Made by a program: the position numbers and the translations under genes
Origin: Cognatiluteimonas weifangensis
Lineage (GTDB): Bacteria > Pseudomonadota > Gammaproteobacteria > Xanthomonadales > Xanthomonadaceae
Assembly (NCBI RefSeq): GCF_003416885.1
Contig: NZ_QVPD01000005.1
Location: 62,001 to 126,000, forward strand
DNA: 64,000 nt
Direction of reading: 5' to 3'
Notes under the pieces: model-generated
Told to the model about the DNA's origin: nothing
Databases searched by the model: none
What the model saw: only the letters and a program-made list of their open reading frames with translations
Shown here: piece by piece, positions 41,541 through 52,756 of the stretch
Position numbering within the stretch: the stretch's first letter is position 1
Layout: every line of letters begins with the position of its first letter

Positions 41541-42809
41541 TCAGTGCAGCTCGCGCAGGTTCAGCCGCCGCAGCTTCGGCGCGAAGCGCGCGGTGGCCGC
41601 GACCACGCCCAGGGTCATGCAGCCGCCGAAGATCACCGACGGCACCAGCCCCAGCAGTTTCGCCGCCAGCCCGGACTCGAACGCGCCCAGCTCGTTGGAC
41701 GAGCCGATGAAGATGCCGTTGATCGAGGCCACCCGGCCGCGCATGTGGTCGGGCGTGGCCAGCTGCATGATCGTGGAGCGCACCACCACCGAGACGCCGT
41801 CGCACATCCCCGAAGCCATCAGCAGCAGCGCCGACAGCCACAGCTGCGTGGACAGCGCGAAGCCGATGATGCACAGGCCGAAGCCGGCGACCGCGGCCAG
41901 CAACAGCCGGCCGGCGCCGCGCTCGGGCGGCCGCCGCGACAGCCACAGCGCGATCAGGATCGAGCCGGCGGCCGGCGCCGCGCGCAGCAGGCCCAGCGCT
42001 TCCGGGCCGGCGTCCAGGATGTCGGTGATGAACGCCGGCAGCAGCGCCACCGCGCCGCCGAACAGCACCGAGAACATATCCAGCACCTGCGCGCCCAGCA
42101 GCACCTGGGTTTTCCACACGAAACGCATGCCCTCGCCGATGCTCTTGAACACCGGCACCGGCTCGGTCGGCGCCGGCGGCTCGGTCACGCGCAGGGTGAT
42201 GATCGCCACCGCCGCCAGCGCGGCCAGCGCCGCGGCCACGGTGTACGCCAGCGCCATGCCGCTCCAGCCCACCAGCACGCCGCCGATCGCCGGGCCGGCT
42301 ACCAGCCCGGTCTGCATCACCACCGAGCCGATCGCCGCGCCGCGCGCGTACTGCTCGCGCTTGAGCACGCGCGCGAACAACGCGCCGTTGACCGGGCCGA
42401 GGAAGGCGCGGACCACGCCGTTGAGCGCGATCGCGGCGTAGATGGTGAAGGTGCCGAAGCCGCCGAGCCCGGCGGGCAGCGTGCCGCCGGCCACCGCGGC
42501 CAGGATCAGCGAGCTCGCCACCAGCCCGACGCACGCGGCCATGCCGAGCTTGCGCCGCGGCAGGATGTCGACCAGGTAGCCGGCGAACAGCGCGAAGCAG
42601 AAGTAGGGGATGACCTCGGTCAGGCCGATCAGGCCCAGCGCCAGCGCGTTGTGGGTCAGCTCGTAGACGTGCCAGCCGACGGTGACCGCGACGATCTGGT
42701 AGGACAGGATCGCCAGGAAGCGGTAGGCCAGCAGGCCCAGGAAGCCGCGACTGCGCAGGGGCGACTCGGGCGGCCGGGCGTCGGACGCGGGCGCCGCGGC
42801 CTGGTTCAC
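41541..42809 (-). CDS. MFS transporter (enterobactin exporter EntS-like)
   Basis: 422 aa with about 12 hydrophobic segments. MFS motifs FALFAGYLVDILPRRKLG (motif A) and GPAIGGVLVG are clear; the N-terminal FLAILSYQIVAVTVGWHVYELT and the middle RGRVASINGIFIGSSNELGAFESG match the MFS_3/EntS-like group. The substrate cannot be read from sequence. The start is GTG 42809, overlapping the sufE stop (GTGA), which indicates translational coupling. Confidence 0.88.
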   Translation of the reverse strand: MNQAAAPASDARPPESPLRSRGFLGLLAYRFLAILSYQIVAVTVGWHVYELTHNALALGLIGLTEVIPYFCFALFAGYLVDILPRRKLGMAACVGLVASSLILAAVAGGTLPAGLGGFGTFTIYAAIALNGVVRAFLGPVNGALFARVLKREQYARGAAIGSVVMQTGLVAGPAIGGVLVGWSGMALAYTVAAALAALAAVAIITLRVTEPPAPTEPVPVFKSIGEGMRFVWKTQVLLGAQVLDMFSVLFGGAVALLPAFITDILDAGPEALGLLRAAPAAGSILIALWLSRRPPERGAGRLLLAAVAGFGLCIIGFALSTQLWLSALLLMASGMCDGVSVVVRSTIMQLATPDHMRGRVASINGIFIGSSNELGAFESGLAAKLLGLVPSVIFGGCMTLGVVAATARFAPKLRRLNLRELH

Positions 42810-43243
42810 TGTGCGCGCTGCGCCGTGTCGTGGATGAAGGCCAGCAGCGCGGCCAGGCCGTTGCTGCGGGTGGGCGAGAGGTGCTTGGACAGCCCGATCG
42901 CGGCGATGTAGTCGGGCTCGGTCGCCAGGATCTCGGCCGCCGGGCGTCCGGAATACACGCGCAGCGCCAGGTACACCAGGCCCGAGACGATCGCCGAGTC
43001 GCTGATCGCGGCAAACTCCAGCCGCGAGGCGTCGCCGGAGGCCACGATCCACACCAGCGACTGGCAGCCGTGCAGGCGGTGCTCCTCGGTCTTCCAGGCC
43101 TCGGGGAACTCCGGCAGCCGGCGGCCGAGGTCGATCAGGTACTGGTAGCGCTCGGACCAGTCGTCGAAGAACCCGAATTCCTCGGCGATGGCGGCCTGCG
43201 CCTGCGCGGTGGTGGCTTCGAGGGGGAAGGCGGCATCGTTCAC
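42806..43243 (-). CDS. sufE: SufE-family cysteine desulfuration protein
   Basis: 145 aa. Sulfur-acceptor partner of a SufS/CsdA cysteine desulfurase. Landmarks are FFDDWSERYQYLIDLGRRLP, the active-site cysteine in EHRLHGCQSLVWI, DSAIVSGLVYLALRVYSG and GLSKHLSPTRSNGL. The start is GTG 43243 (VNDAAFPLE) with AGGA ten bases upstream. No sufS is adjacent. It lies between cysS, a cysteine-using gene, and a coupled MFS transporter. Confidence 0.93.
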   Translation of the reverse strand: MNDAAFPLEATTAQAQAAIAEEFGFFDDWSERYQYLIDLGRRLPEFPEAWKTEEHRLHGCQSLVWIVASGDASRLEFAAISDSAIVSGLVYLALRVYSGRPAAEILATEPDYIAAIGLSKHLSPTRSNGLAALLAFIHDTAQRAQ

Positions 43244-43340
43244 GGAAATCTCGTCCTGCTGCGGTCGGGGAGCGGCGGGAACCGCGATCCGGTGGGGCGC
43301 AGCGCCGCGCGGCCTGCGCCGCCGCTGCGGTCGTTGCGAA

Positions 43341-44744
43341 TTATGCGCGCTTCCAGCGCACGCCCTGCGGGGTGTCCTCCAGCGCGATGCCCGCGGCCGC
43401 GAGCTGCGCGCGGATGGCGTCGGCGCGGGCGAAATCGCGCGCACGCTTGGCCGCGCTGCGCTCCTCGATCAGCGCCTGGATGCGGGCGTCGTCGCCCTCG
43501 GAGGCGCCGCGGGCGAACCACGCCGCCGGGTCCTGCTGCAGCAGGCCCAGCGCCAGGCCAGCGCCGAGCAGCTCGGCTTTCAGCGTCGCCAGCCGCGCGC
43601 GCGTCGCATCGGCATCCTCCGCGCCATGGGCCAGCGCGTTGCGCAGGGAGCGCGCCTCGGTGGCGATGCGCGCGATCTCGGCCAGGGCCGCGGGGGTGTT
43701 GAGGTCCTCGTCCAGCGCCGCCTCGATGCTGGCCGGGATCGTTGGCGCGGCGTCCACGTCGGCGAGGTCGCGCAGGGTGCCGTACAGCCGGTCCAGGGTG
43801 CGCACCGATTGCTCGATCAGCGCCGGCGACCAGTCCAGCGGCTGCCGGTAGTGCGCCGACAGCAGCGCGTAGCGCAACGCCTCGGCCGGGTGCGCCTGCA
43901 GCAGGTCGTGCACCTTCTCGATGTTGCCCACCGATTTCGACATCTTGGCGCCGCCGAACTCAAGCATGCCGTTGTGCAGCCAGTAGCGGGCGAACGGCTG
44001 GCCGCCGTGCGCGCATTCGCTTTGCGCGATCTCGTTTTCGTGGTGCGGGAACTGCAGGTCGACGCCGCCGGCGTGGATGTCGATGGTCTGGCCCAGGTGG
44101 GTGGCGGCCATCGCCGAGCATTCGATGTGCCAACCCGGGCGGCCGCGGCCCCAGGGCGAGTCCCAGCCGGGCAGGTCGTCGCTCGAGGGCTTCCACAGCA
44201 CGAAGTCGCCCGGATCGCGCTTGTACGGCGCCACGTCCACCCGCGCCCCGGCCAGCATCTCCTCCGGGTCGCGGCGCGAGAGCTTGCCGTAGTCCGGGAA
44301 GCTGGCGACCGCGAACAGCACGTGGCCGTCGGCCGCATAGGCGTGGCCGCCGGCAATCAGGCGCTGGATCATCGCCACGATCTGCGCGATGTGCGCGGTG
44401 GCGGCCGGTTCCAGGTCCGGCGGCGCGATCCCCAGCGCGGCCATGTCGGCGCGGTAGGCGGCGGCGTATTTGTCGGTGATGGTCGCGATCGGCACGCCCA
44501 GCTGCTGCGCGGCGGCGTTGATCTTGTCGTCGACGTCGGTGATGTTGCGGGCGTAGCGCAGGGCGCCGTAACGCCGGCGCAGCAGCTCGGCCAGCACCCC
44601 GAACAGCACCGGTCCGCGCGCATTGCCGATATGCACGTAGTTGTAGACCGTGGGCCCGCACAAGTACATGGTCGGGCAGGCCGGGTCCAGCGGCACGAAC
44701 GGCTCCAGCCGTCGCGTCAGGCTGTTGTACAGGTGCAGGCTCAT
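43341..44744 (-). CDS. cysS: Cysteinyl-tRNA synthetase
   Basis: 467 aa class I aminoacyl-tRNA synthetase. Zinc/active-site Cys in [18 protein letters not shown] (including the HIGH-like HIGN), [23 protein letters not shown], the HHENE zinc ligands and KMSKSVGN are present. The frame continues to 44771; ATG 44744 ([11 protein letters not shown]) matches the usual start. Confidence 0.97.
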   Translation of the reverse strand: MSLHLYNSLTRRLEPFVPLDPACPTMYLCGPTVYNYVHIGNARGPVLFGVLAELLRRRYGALRYARNITDVDDKINAAAQQLGVPIATITDKYAAAYRADMAALGIAPPDLEPAATAHIAQIVAMIQRLIAGGHAYAADGHVLFAVASFPDYGKLSRRDPEEMLAGARVDVAPYKRDPGDFVLWKPSSDDLPGWDSPWGRGRPGWHIECSAMAATHLGQTIDIHAGGVDLQFPHHENEIAQSECAHGGQPFARYWLHNGMLEFGGAKMSKSVGNIEKVHDLLQAHPAEALRYALLSAHYRQPLDWSPALIEQSVRTLDRLYGTLRDLADVDAAPTIPASIEAALDEDLNTPAALAEIARIATEARSLRNALAHGAEDADATRARLATLKAELLGAGLALGLLQQDPAAWFARGASEGDDARIQALIEERSAAKRARDFARADAIRAQLAAAGIALEDTPQGVRWKRA

Positions 44745-44847
44745 GCGGGGGATGGCGCGGAAGGAAGCCAATTCTAGCGGTCGCGCGCGGCCCGCGACAG
44801 CATCGATTCAGCCCTTGCGGGCCGCCAGCGCCTACACTTTGCGCCTC

Positions 44848-45360
44848 GTGAACCGCCCCTCCCAGCCCCTGCCGCGTCGTACCCCGCCGGGGCTGCCCGC
44901 AGCGCGCCGGTGGCTGGCGGCCCTGCTGCTCGCCGCGCTGGCGCTGCCGGCGGCCGCGCAGGAGACCGTGATCCCCAAGCAGAACGTGCGCACCGCCTAC
45001 GCCCAGGTGTTGCGGGTGGAGCCGGTGTTCCAGACCCTGACCGCGACCCGCATGGAGCAGCACTGCGACGACCGCGTGGTGCCGCCGCGGGACCCGCCGC
45101 GCGGGCTGTCGCGGATCGTCGGCGCGGTCCGGCAGGCGCTGACCCACGATGCCGAGGACGCGCCGCCGCAGGATCCACCGGCGGCGGAGGATTGCCGCCT
45201 GGTGCCGGTGCAACGCCAGTTCCGGCGCCCGATCGCCTACGACGTGGACTACGTCTTCAAGGGCATGCGCTACCGCTCGCGGCTGCCTTACGACCCCGGC
45301 AACCGCCTGCGGCTGCAGGTGGCGATCACCCCGTACGTACCGCCGCCGGAGGAACGTTGA
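44848..45360 (+). CDS. Exported protein of unknown function (xanthomonad)
   Basis: 170 aa. A signal peptide follows an arginine-rich N-terminus (LPRRT...RRWLAALLLAALALPAAAQ, cleavage after about residue 38). The mature part has a conserved-looking N-terminal strand (RTAYAQVLRVEPVFQTL), two cysteines (QHCDD and AEDCRLV), and ends YDVDYVFKGMRYRSRLPYDPG, a tail found in outer-membrane 17-kDa/SlyB-like proteins of xanthomonads, but without the glycine zipper. Start GTG 44848. Divergent from cysS. Confidence 0.75.
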   Translation: MNRPSQPLPRRTPPGLPAARRWLAALLLAALALPAAAQETVIPKQNVRTAYAQVLRVEPVFQTLTATRMEQHCDDRVVPPRDPPRGLSRIVGAVRQALTHDAEDAPPQDPPAAEDCRLVPVQRQFRRPIAYDVDYVFKGMRYRSRLPYDPGNRLRLQVAITPYVPPPEER

Positions 45361-45562
45361 GCGCGCCGCGCGCCGGATTGCGGCGCGGCGGCCTTGCCAG
45401 GCCGCAACCTGCGTGCGAGGATGCGCGTCCGATGTCCAGCCCCTGCGCCGCCGCCGTGGTCCTGACTTCCGCCCGCATGGCGGCAGCCATGACCTCGCGC
45501 GCGCGCCGACCGGAATCCCGCCATCCCGCTGGGTAGCCGGAGCGCCGTCGCGTCGCTCGACC

Positions 45563-45595
45563 GGAAAAAGCCCAGCCTGCGTGCTGGGCTTTTTC
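45563..45595. terminator. Bidirectional intrinsic terminator
   Basis: AAAAAGCCCAGC-CTGCGT-GCTGGGCTTTTT has A and T tracts on both sides. It separates the exported-protein gene from the arginine operon. The rest of 45361-45674 holds no gene, only small TTCCAGAC direct repeats just before argF'. Confidence 0.88.
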
Positions 45596-45674
45596 GTTTT
45601 CCGCCGCCGACCCTCCCGCAACCCGGATTCCAGACTCCAGACCCGAGATTCCAGGCCCAAGGTTCCAGACTTCC

Positions 45675-46712
45675 ATGAAGCATTTCCTCAACACCCAGGA
45701 CTGCTCGCGCAGCGAGCTCGATGCGCTGCTGGCGCTGGCGGCGCGGTTCAGGCGCGCGGGTCGCGGCGGCGCGTCCGCGGGCCTGCCGTTGCCGGAGCAG
45801 CCGCTGCGGGGCAAGGCGATCGCGCTGGTGTTCTTCAACCCCTCGCTGCGCACCCGCACCAGTTTCGAGCTGGGCGCGTTCCAGCTCGGCGGCCATGCCG
45901 TGGTGCTGCAGCCGGGCAAGGACGCCTGGCCGATCGAGTTCGAGCTGGGCACGGTGATGGACGGGGAGGCCGAGGAGCACATCGCCGAGGTCGCGCGCGT
46001 GCTGTCGCGCTATGCCGACCTGATCGGCGTGCGCGCGTTCCCGAAATTCCTCGACTGGGCGCAGGACCGCCGGGACACGGTGCTGCGCGGTTTCGCGCAA
46101 TACGCCACGGTGCCGGTGATCAACATGGAGACCATCACCCATCCTTGCCAGGAGCTGGCGCACGCGCTGGCGCTGCAGGAGCACTTCGGCACCACCGACC
46201 TGCGCGGCAGGAAGTACGTGCTGACCTGGACTTACCACCCGAAAGCACTCAACACCGCGGTGGCCAATTCCGCGCTGACCATCGCCACCCGCCTGGGCAT
46301 GGACGTGACCCTGCTGTGCCCGACCCCGGAGTACGTGCTCGACGAGCGCTACATGGGCTGGGCCGCGGCCAACGTCGCCGAGAGCGGCGGCTCGCTGCAG
46401 GTCAGCCACGACATCGAAAGCGCCTACGCCGGCGCCGACGTCGTCTACGCCAAGAGCTGGGGCGCGCTGCCGTACTTCGGCCGCTGGGAGGCGGAGCAAC
46501 CCGTCCGCGACCGCTACCGGCATTTCATCGTCGACGAGGCCAAGATGGCGCTCACCAACGACGCCGTCTTCAGCCACTGCCTGCCGTTGCGCCGCAACGT
46601 CAAGGCCACCGACGCGGTGATGGATTCGCCGCGCTGCCTCGCCATCGACGAGGCCGAGAACCGCCTGCACGTGCAGAAGGCGGTGATGACCACACTGGCA
46701 GGAGGGCAATGA
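45675..46712 (+). CDS. argF: N-acetylornithine carbamoyltransferase (AOTCase)
   Basis: 345 aa. Transfers carbamoyl to N-acetylornithine, giving N-acetylcitrulline; this enzyme replaces ordinary ornithine carbamoyltransferase in Xanthomonas. The phosphate-binding [15 protein letters not shown], the AOTCase-specific loop [53 protein letters not shown] and [16 protein letters not shown] are diagnostic. It is the first gene of the arginine cluster; its stop overlaps the next start (ATGA). Confidence 0.96.
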   Translation: MKHFLNTQDCSRSELDALLALAARFRRAGRGGASAGLPLPEQPLRGKAIALVFFNPSLRTRTSFELGAFQLGGHAVVLQPGKDAWPIEFELGTVMDGEAEEHIAEVARVLSRYADLIGVRAFPKFLDWAQDRRDTVLRGFAQYATVPVINMETITHPCQELAHALALQEHFGTTDLRGRKYVLTWTYHPKALNTAVANSALTIATRLGMDVTLLCPTPEYVLDERYMGWAAANVAESGGSLQVSHDIESAYAGADVVYAKSWGALPYFGRWEAEQPVRDRYRHFIVDEAKMALTNDAVFSHCLPLRRNVKATDAVMDSPRCLAIDEAENRLHVQKAVMTTLAGGQ

Positions 46713-47194
46713 GCATGGCCGGCGCACACCCGCACCGTTATCGCGTGGATGTGGAATGGACCGGCAATCTCGGCGCCGGCACCCGGGGGTACCGCGACTA
46801 CAGCCGCGACCACGAGATCCGCATCGCGGGCAAGCCCGCCCTGGCCGGATCCTCCGACCCCGCCTTCCGCGGCGATCCCGGCCGGCACAATCCCGAGGAC
46901 CTGCTGGTGGCCGCGCTGTCCACCTGCCACATGCTGTCGTACCTGCATATGGCCACGGTGGCCGGCGTGGTCGTGACCGCCTACAGCGATGCCGCCGAGG
47001 GCACGATGGCGACCGCCGGCGCCGGCGGCCGCTTCACCGAGGTGGTGCTGCGCCCGGTCGTGACCATCGCCGCCGACAGCGATCCGGCGCAGGCGCTGGC
47101 CGCGCACGAGGCCGCCCACCACGCCTGCTTCATCGCCAGTTCGGTCAATTTCCCGGTGCGCTGCGAGCCGCGCATCGTCGTCGCCACCGCCTGA
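46709..47194 (+). CDS. OsmC-family protein within the arginine operon
   Basis: 161 aa OsmC/Ohr-fold protein. Peroxidatic Cys in [10 protein letters not shown] and resolving Cys in [35 protein letters not shown] is a family stretch. It probably reduces organic hydroperoxides; a link to arginine synthesis is unknown. ATG 46709 overlaps argF by 4 bp; ATG 46715, nine bases after GGAGG, may be the true start. It sits between argF and argG, apparently an insertion into the pathway operon. Confidence 0.9.
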   Translation: MSMAGAHPHRYRVDVEWTGNLGAGTRGYRDYSRDHEIRIAGKPALAGSSDPAFRGDPGRHNPEDLLVAALSTCHMLSYLHMATVAGVVVTAYSDAAEGTMATAGAGGRFTEVVLRPVVTIAADSDPAQALAAHEAAHHACFIASSVNFPVRCEPRIVVATA

Positions 47195-47214
47195 TCCCCC
47201 CAGGACCGCATCCC

Positions 47215-48405
47215 ATGGCCCAAGACATCGTCCTCGCCTTTTCCGGCGGCCTCGACACCAGCTTCTGCGTGCCCTACCTGAAGGAGCAGGGCTGGAACGT
47301 GCACACCGTGTTTGCCGATACCGGCGGCGTGGGCGCGGCCGGGCGCGCGGCGATCGAGGCGCGCGCGGCCGAGCTGGGCGTGGCCTCGCACGTCACCGTC
47401 GACGGCGGGCCGGCGCTGTGGGACGGCTTCGTCAAGCCGTTCGTGTGGGCGGGCGAGGGCTACCAGGGCCAGTACCCACTACTGGTGTCCGACCGCTACC
47501 TGATCGTCGACGCCACCCTGGCGCGCGCGCGCGACCTGGGTACCGACGCCATCGCCCACGGCTGCACCGGAATGGGCAACGACCAGGTGCGCTTCGACCT
47601 GGCGGTCAAGGCCTCGGGCGATTACCGCATCGTCGCGCCGATCCGCGAAATCCAGAAGCAGCACACCCAGACCCGCGCCTGGGAGCAGGCCTACCTGGAG
47701 CAGCGCGGCTTCGGCGTGCAGGCGCGGCAGAAGGCCTACACCATCAACGAGAACCTGCTGGGCATCACCCTGTCCGGCGGCGAGATCGACCGCTGGGAAG
47801 TGCCGGGCGAGGGCGCACGCGGCTGGTGCGCGCGCCGCGAGCAATGGCCGGCCGAGCCGCTGCAGGCGACGCTGCGCTTCGTCGCCGGCGAGGCCTTGGC
47901 GCTGGACGGCAAGGAGTTGCCGGGCGCGCAGCTGCTGGCGCAGCTCAACACCATGTTCGCGCAGTACGGCGTCGGCCGCGGCCTGTATACCGGCGACACC
48001 ACCATCGGCCTGAAGGGGCGGATCGTGTTCGAGGCGCCGGGCCTGACCGCGCTGCTGGTGGCGCACCGCGCGCTGGAGGAGGCGGTGCTGACCCGGCAGC
48101 AGAACCGCTTCAAGCCGGACGTCGCGCGCAAGTGGGTGGAGCTCGTGTACGAGGGCTTCTTCCACGACCCGCTGAAGACCGACCTGGAAGCGTTCCTGGC
48201 CTCGTCGCAGCGCGTGGTCAACGGCGAGGTCGTGCTGCTGACCCGCGGCGGCCGGGTCGATGCCGTCGCGGTGCGCTCGCCGCACATCCTGAACGCCGAA
48301 GGCGCGACCTACGCGCAGAGCGCGGACTGGGGCGTGGCGGAGGCCGAGGGCTTCATCCAGCTGTTCGGCATGAGCAGCACGCTGTGGGCCAAGGTCAACC
48401 GATGA
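47215..48405 (+). CDS. argG: Argininosuccinate synthase
   Basis: 396 aa. Joins citrulline and aspartate using ATP. The PP-loop [12 protein letters not shown] at residue 8, [14 protein letters not shown] and the C-terminal [22 protein letters not shown] are present. In this pathway citrulline comes from deacetylation of acetylcitrulline by the next gene. AGGA is nine bases before the ATG. Confidence 0.97.
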   Translation: MAQDIVLAFSGGLDTSFCVPYLKEQGWNVHTVFADTGGVGAAGRAAIEARAAELGVASHVTVDGGPALWDGFVKPFVWAGEGYQGQYPLLVSDRYLIVDATLARARDLGTDAIAHGCTGMGNDQVRFDLAVKASGDYRIVAPIREIQKQHTQTRAWEQAYLEQRGFGVQARQKAYTINENLLGITLSGGEIDRWEVPGEGARGWCARREQWPAEPLQATLRFVAGEALALDGKELPGAQLLAQLNTMFAQYGVGRGLYTGDTTIGLKGRIVFEAPGLTALLVAHRALEEAVLTRQQNRFKPDVARKWVELVYEGFFHDPLKTDLEAFLASSQRVVNGEVVLLTRGGRVDAVAVRSPHILNAEGATYAQSADWGVAEAEGFIQLFGMSSTLWAKVNR

Positions 48406-48415
48406 CGCCCGACGT

Positions 48416-48490
48416 CCTCCCCGCGCAGGCGGGGAGGCACGTCCGGTGCCGATGAAGTCAGAACCACTGGACTCCCGCCTGCGCGGGAGC
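48416..48490. repeat. Paired palindromes between argG and argE
   Basis: CCTCCCCGCGCAGGCGGGGAGG (48416-48437) and CTCCCGCCTGCGCGGGAG (48472-48489) are two small inverted repeats of the xanthomonad intergenic type, facing each other about 35 bp apart. They may stabilise or attenuate the operon mRNA. Confidence 0.65.
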
Positions 48491-48513
48491 GACGAGCCAA
48501 AGCAGACCGACCC

Positions 48514-49596
48514 ATGCTCGACAACGTCCTTCGCCACCTCGAAGCGCTGGTGGCCTTCGATACCCGCAACCCGCCGCGCCGCATCGGCACCGGGATCTTC
48601 GACTACGTCCGCGCGCAGCTGCCCGGCTTCCGCTGCACGCTGAGCGACCACGGCGACGGCGCGCTGGCGCTGCTGGCGGTGCGCGGCAATCCGTCGCGGG
48701 TGTTCAACGTGCACCTGGACACGGTGCCGGCGTCGCCGGCGTGGAGCGCGGACCCGCTGCGCCTGCGCGTGACCGCAGAGCGCGCCATCGGCCTGGGCGC
48801 CTGCGACATCAAGGGCGCGGCGGCGGGGCTGCTGGCGGCGGCGCGGGCGACCACGGGCGACGCCGCGTTCCTGTTCAGCAGCGACGAGGAAGCCAACGAC
48901 GCGCGCTGCATCGAGGCCTTTCTCGGCGCCGCGCACGGCTACGCCGAGGCGATCGTGGCCGAGCCCACCGGCTGCGAGGCGGTGCTCGCCCACCGCGGCA
49001 TCAGCTCGGTGCGGCTGCGCTTCAAGGGCGAGGCCGGGCACGCCGCCGGCGCCGCCGCGCTGGAGGCCAGCGCGCTGCACCAGGCCATGCGCTGGGGCGC
49101 GCGCGCGCTGGAGCTGGTGGACGGCGAGGCGCAGCGGCGCTTCGGCGGCCTCGCCGGCCTGCGCTTCAACATCGGCCGGGTCGAAGGCGGGATCAAGGCC
49201 AACGTCGTCGCACCCAGCGCCGAGGTGCGTTTCGGTTTCCGCCCGCTGCCCTCGCACGACATCGACGAGCTGCACCTGCGCTTCGGCGGCTGCGCCGCGC
49301 CCGGCGCGCTGGAGCGCTACGAGGAAACCTTCCGCGGCCCGCCGCTGCCGGCCGGCGACGAGACCACGGCCGAGGTGCAGCGGCTGGCCGCGCGCGACCT
49401 TGCCGACACGCTCGGTCTGCCGGTCGGCGATGCGGTCGATTACTGGACCGAGGCCTCGCTGTTTTCGCGCGCCGGCATGACCGCGCTCGTCTACGGGCCC
49501 GGCGCCATCGCCCAGGCGCACGCCGCCGACGAGTGGGTGGCGCTGGAGCAGTTGCAGCGCTACGCCGGCAACGTCGCCCGGATCCTCTCGCTGTAG
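48514..49596 (+). CDS. argE: Acetylcitrulline deacetylase (ArgE-type M20 family)
   Basis: 360 aa M20 metallohydrolase. Metal-binding Asp/His in FNVHLDTVP, bridging Asp in GLGACDIKGAAAG, general base in FLFSSDEEANDARC, AEPTGCEAVLAHRG in the lid domain, and a C-terminal metal ligand in PGAIAQAHAADEWV. Given the AOTCase upstream, the expected substrate is N-acetylcitrulline rather than N-acetylornithine. Slightly shorter than E. coli ArgE. Confidence 0.93.
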   Translation: MLDNVLRHLEALVAFDTRNPPRRIGTGIFDYVRAQLPGFRCTLSDHGDGALALLAVRGNPSRVFNVHLDTVPASPAWSADPLRLRVTAERAIGLGACDIKGAAAGLLAAARATTGDAAFLFSSDEEANDARCIEAFLGAAHGYAEAIVAEPTGCEAVLAHRGISSVRLRFKGEAGHAAGAAALEASALHQAMRWGARALELVDGEAQRRFGGLAGLRFNIGRVEGGIKANVVAPSAEVRFGFRPLPSHDIDELHLRFGGCAAPGALERYEETFRGPPLPAGDETTAEVQRLAARDLADTLGLPVGDAVDYWTEASLFSRAGMTALVYGPGAIAQAHAADEWVALEQLQRYAGNVARILSL

Positions 49597-49674
49597 GCGT
49601 GGCGTGAGCCACGATCCAATCCAATCATCTTCATAAGGCATCGCGGCTCGCGCCGCTCCCGCAAGACCATTGAC

Positions 49675-51039
49675 ATGATGAGCCCCGTCCACGACCTGCA
49701 AACCCGCCAGACCATCGTCCGCCTGCTCTCCAGCATGGGCAGCGCGAAGGAGATCTCGCAGTACCTCAAGCGCTTTTCGCAGCTGGACGCGGCGCGTTTC
49801 GCCGTGGTCAAGGTCGGCGGCGCGGTGCTGCGCGACGACCTCGCGGCGCTGACCTCCTCGCTGGCGTTCCTGCAGGACGTGGGCCTGACCCCGATCGTGG
49901 TCCACGGCGCCGGCCCGCAGCTGGACGCCGAGCTCGCCGCGGCCGGGATCGAAAAGCGCACCGTCGACGGCTTGCGCGTCACCTCGCCGCAGGCGCTGGC
50001 GGTGGTGCGGCGCGTGTTCCACCGGCAGAACCTGACCCTGGTGGAGGCGCTGCAGGCGCAGGACGCGCGCGCGACGTCGATCGTGTCGGGCGTGTTCGAA
50101 GCCGATTACATGGACCGCGACACCTTCGGCCTGGTCGGCAACGTGCGCGGCGTACAGCTGGCGCCGATCCAGGCCAGCCTGCAGGCCGGTTCGATCCCGG
50201 TGATCGCCAGCCTCGGCGAGACCGCCGGCGGGCAGATCCTCAACGTCAACGCCGACTACGCCGCCAACGCGCTGGTGCGCGAGCTGCGGCCGTACAAGAT
50301 CGTGTTCCTCACCGGCACCGGCGGGCTGCTGGACGGCGAGGGCCGGATCATCGACTCGATCAACCTGACCACCGAGTACGCGCAGCTGATGGCGCAGCCG
50401 TGGATCGACGGCGGCATGCGGCTCAAGCTGGAGCAGGTCAAGCAGCTGCTCGACGGCCTGCCGCCGGCCTCGTCGGTGTCGATCACGCGCCCGGCGCAAC
50501 TGGCCAAGGAGCTGTTCACCCACAAGGGCTCGGGCACCCTGGTGCGGCGCGGCGAGCGCGTGCTGGAGGCGGCGTCCTGGGAGCAGCTCGACCTGCCGCG
50601 GCTGCGCGCGCTGATCGAATCCGCGTTCGGACGCCGGCTGGCCGCCGATTACTTCCAGCGCACCGCGCTGTACCGCGCCTGGGTCAGCGAGAACTATCGC
50701 GCCGCGGTGATCCTGACGCAGGAGGACCTCGGGCTTGCGGAGCCGGGCGTCTACCTGGACAAGTTCGCGGTGCTCGACGAGGCCCAGGGCGAAGGCCTGG
50801 GGCGCGCGGTGTGGCAGGTGATGCGCGCGCAGGTACCGCGCCTGTTCTGGCGCTCGCGGCTCGGCAACCCGGTCAATGCGTTCTACTTCGCCGAGTGCGA
50901 CGGCTGCATCAAGCAGCCGCGCTGGAAGGTGTTCTGGTACGGTTTCGACGACCCGGCGACGATCGCGCGTTGCGTCGAGCACTGCCGCACGCGCCCGGCC
51001 ACGCTGGAGGAACCCGTGCAGCAGCAGGAGCGGACATGA
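49675..51039 (+). CDS. argB: Bifunctional N-acetylglutamate synthase/kinase (NAGS-K)
   Basis: 454 aa. An amino-acid-kinase domain (about 25-285: [51 protein letters not shown]) is fused to a C-terminal GNAT domain (about 300-440: [50 protein letters not shown]). This xanthomonad enzyme carries out both the acetylation and the phosphorylation of glutamate and is related to vertebrate NAGS. Its stop overlaps the next start. Confidence 0.95.
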   Translation: MMSPVHDLQTRQTIVRLLSSMGSAKEISQYLKRFSQLDAARFAVVKVGGAVLRDDLAALTSSLAFLQDVGLTPIVVHGAGPQLDAELAAAGIEKRTVDGLRVTSPQALAVVRRVFHRQNLTLVEALQAQDARATSIVSGVFEADYMDRDTFGLVGNVRGVQLAPIQASLQAGSIPVIASLGETAGGQILNVNADYAANALVRELRPYKIVFLTGTGGLLDGEGRIIDSINLTTEYAQLMAQPWIDGGMRLKLEQVKQLLDGLPPASSVSITRPAQLAKELFTHKGSGTLVRRGERVLEAASWEQLDLPRLRALIESAFGRRLAADYFQRTALYRAWVSENYRAAVILTQEDLGLAEPGVYLDKFAVLDEAQGEGLGRAVWQVMRAQVPRLFWRSRLGNPVNAFYFAECDGCIKQPRWKVFWYGFDDPATIARCVEHCRTRPATLEEPVQQQERT

Positions 51040-51644
51040 GCGCCCCGGCCGACTGGGCCACGCCGCCGACGCTGCGGGGCCGGCACGTGACGCTGGAACC
51101 GCTGCAGCCGGCGCATGCCGACGGCCTGCGCGCGGCCGCGGCCGACGGCCGGCTGTGGGAGCTGTGGTACACCAACGTGCCGGAACCGGAACAGACGCAG
51201 GCGTGGATCGCGGCGGCGCTGGCGATGCAGGCCGCCGGCAGCGCGCTCGCCTTCGTCGTGCGCGACGCGCAGGGCCGCATCGTCGGCAGCACCCGCTACT
51301 ACGACCTGCTGCCGGCCACGCCGCGGTTGCAGATCGGCTACACCTGGTACGCGCGCTCGGTGCAGCGGACCGGGCTCAACACCGAGGCCAAGCTGCTGCT
51401 GCTCGAGCATGCGTTCGAGGCGCTGGGCTGCGCCTCGGTAGGCCTGCAGACCAGCACCCGCAACGCCGCCTCGCGCGCCGCGATCGCGCGCCTGGGCGCG
51501 CGCGAGGAAGGCATCCTGCGCCAGCACCTGCGGCATCGCGACGGCAGCCTGCGCGACACCGTCAACTTCTCGATCCTGGACCGCGAATGGCCGGCGGTAA
51601 AAGCCGGGCTGCGGCAGAAACTGGAGGCGCACGCCCATGGTTGA
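51036..51644 (+). CDS. GNAT N-acetyltransferase (RimJ/RimL type)
   Basis: 202 aa. Family landmarks [36 protein letters not shown]-like [20 protein letters not shown] and [19 protein letters not shown] are seen; acetyl-CoA binding falls in the [17 protein letters not shown] segment. It is embedded in the arginine operon with 4-bp and 8-bp overlaps to argB and argC. Its acceptor is unknown. Confidence 0.9.
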   Translation: MSAPADWATPPTLRGRHVTLEPLQPAHADGLRAAAADGRLWELWYTNVPEPEQTQAWIAAALAMQAAGSALAFVVRDAQGRIVGSTRYYDLLPATPRLQIGYTWYARSVQRTGLNTEAKLLLLEHAFEALGCASVGLQTSTRNAASRAAIARLGAREEGILRQHLRHRDGSLRDTVNFSILDREWPAVKAGLRQKLEAHAHG

Positions 51645-52650
51645 GCCGCGCATCGGGGTGGGCATCGTCGGCGCGCGCGGCCACGCCGGCGCGGAACTGG
51701 TCCGGCTGCTGGCCGCGCATCCGCGGTTCGGGCTGGTGTTCGTTTCCTCGCGCGAACTGGCGGGGCAGCGCGTCGCCGAGCACCTCACCGACCCCGGCCT
51801 CGCCGCGCCTCTGGGCGAGCTGCGCTACAGCGCGCCGACGCACGAGCAGTTGCCGGGCCTGGGCGCCGAGGCGGTGGTGCTGGCGCTGCCCAACGGCAAG
51901 GCGGCGGCCTGCGTGGCCGCGTTCGACGCCGCCGGCGCCGATCCCGCGGCCTCCAATCCCGTACTCGTCGACCTGTCGGCGGACTACCGTTTCGACGAGG
52001 CCTGGTATTACGGCCTGCCGGAGCTGACCCGCGGCGACTATCGCGGCCAGCGCCGGATCGCCAATCCCGGCTGCTACGCGACCGCGATGCAACTGGCAAT
52101 CGCGCCGATGCGCGACGCGCTGGACGGCGCGGTGCAGTGCTTCGGGGTGTCCGGCTATTCCGGCGCCGGCACCACGCCCTCGGACCGGAACGATCCGGAC
52201 AAGCTGCGCGACAACCTGATGCCGTACGCGCTCACCGGCCACGTGCACGAGCGCGAGGTCTCGCGCCGGCTCGGCCATCCGGTCGAATTCATGCCGCACG
52301 TGGCCCCACACTTCCGCGGCATCACCATCACCGCCAACCTGCACCTGTCGCGCCCCTTCACCCTGGACGAGGTGCAGGCGCGCTACCGCGACCGCTACGC
52401 CGGCGAGCCGCTGGTGCACGTGGTCGACGAGGCGCCGTGGGTGAGTCGCATCGCCGGCCGGCACCACGACGAGATCGGCGGCTTCGCCCTGTCCGCGGAC
52501 GGCCGCCGGCTGGTGGTGGTCGCCACCGAGGACAACCTGCTCAAGGGTGCGGCCACCCAGGCGCTGCAGAACCTCAATCTGGCCTTCGGCCTACCCGAAT
52601 TCGCCGGCATCCCCGTTCCCCGGGCGCAGGAGCGGCGTCCGCCGCGATGA
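51637..52650 (+). CDS. argC: N-acetyl-gamma-glutamyl-phosphate reductase
   Basis: 337 aa. NADPH-dependent reduction of acetylglutamyl phosphate. Nucleotide loop [18 protein letters not shown], active-site cysteine in [18 protein letters not shown] and the [11 protein letters not shown] segment with a catalytic His are present. It overlaps the GNAT gene by 8 bp. Confidence 0.96.
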   Translation: MVEPRIGVGIVGARGHAGAELVRLLAAHPRFGLVFVSSRELAGQRVAEHLTDPGLAAPLGELRYSAPTHEQLPGLGAEAVVLALPNGKAAACVAAFDAAGADPAASNPVLVDLSADYRFDEAWYYGLPELTRGDYRGQRRIANPGCYATAMQLAIAPMRDALDGAVQCFGVSGYSGAGTTPSDRNDPDKLRDNLMPYALTGHVHEREVSRRLGHPVEFMPHVAPHFRGITITANLHLSRPFTLDEVQARYRDRYAGEPLVHVVDEAPWVSRIAGRHHDEIGGFALSADGRRLVVVATEDNLLKGAATQALQNLNLAFGLPEFAGIPVPRAQERRPPR

Positions 52651-52756
52651 CGCTCCCGGAGCGACGACATGGTGGTTTCCGATCGCGGCGGACGCACCCC
52701 TACGAAAAGCACGCAGCGCGCAGCCCCTCCAAATCGCAGCCACAGGAACCCAGCCC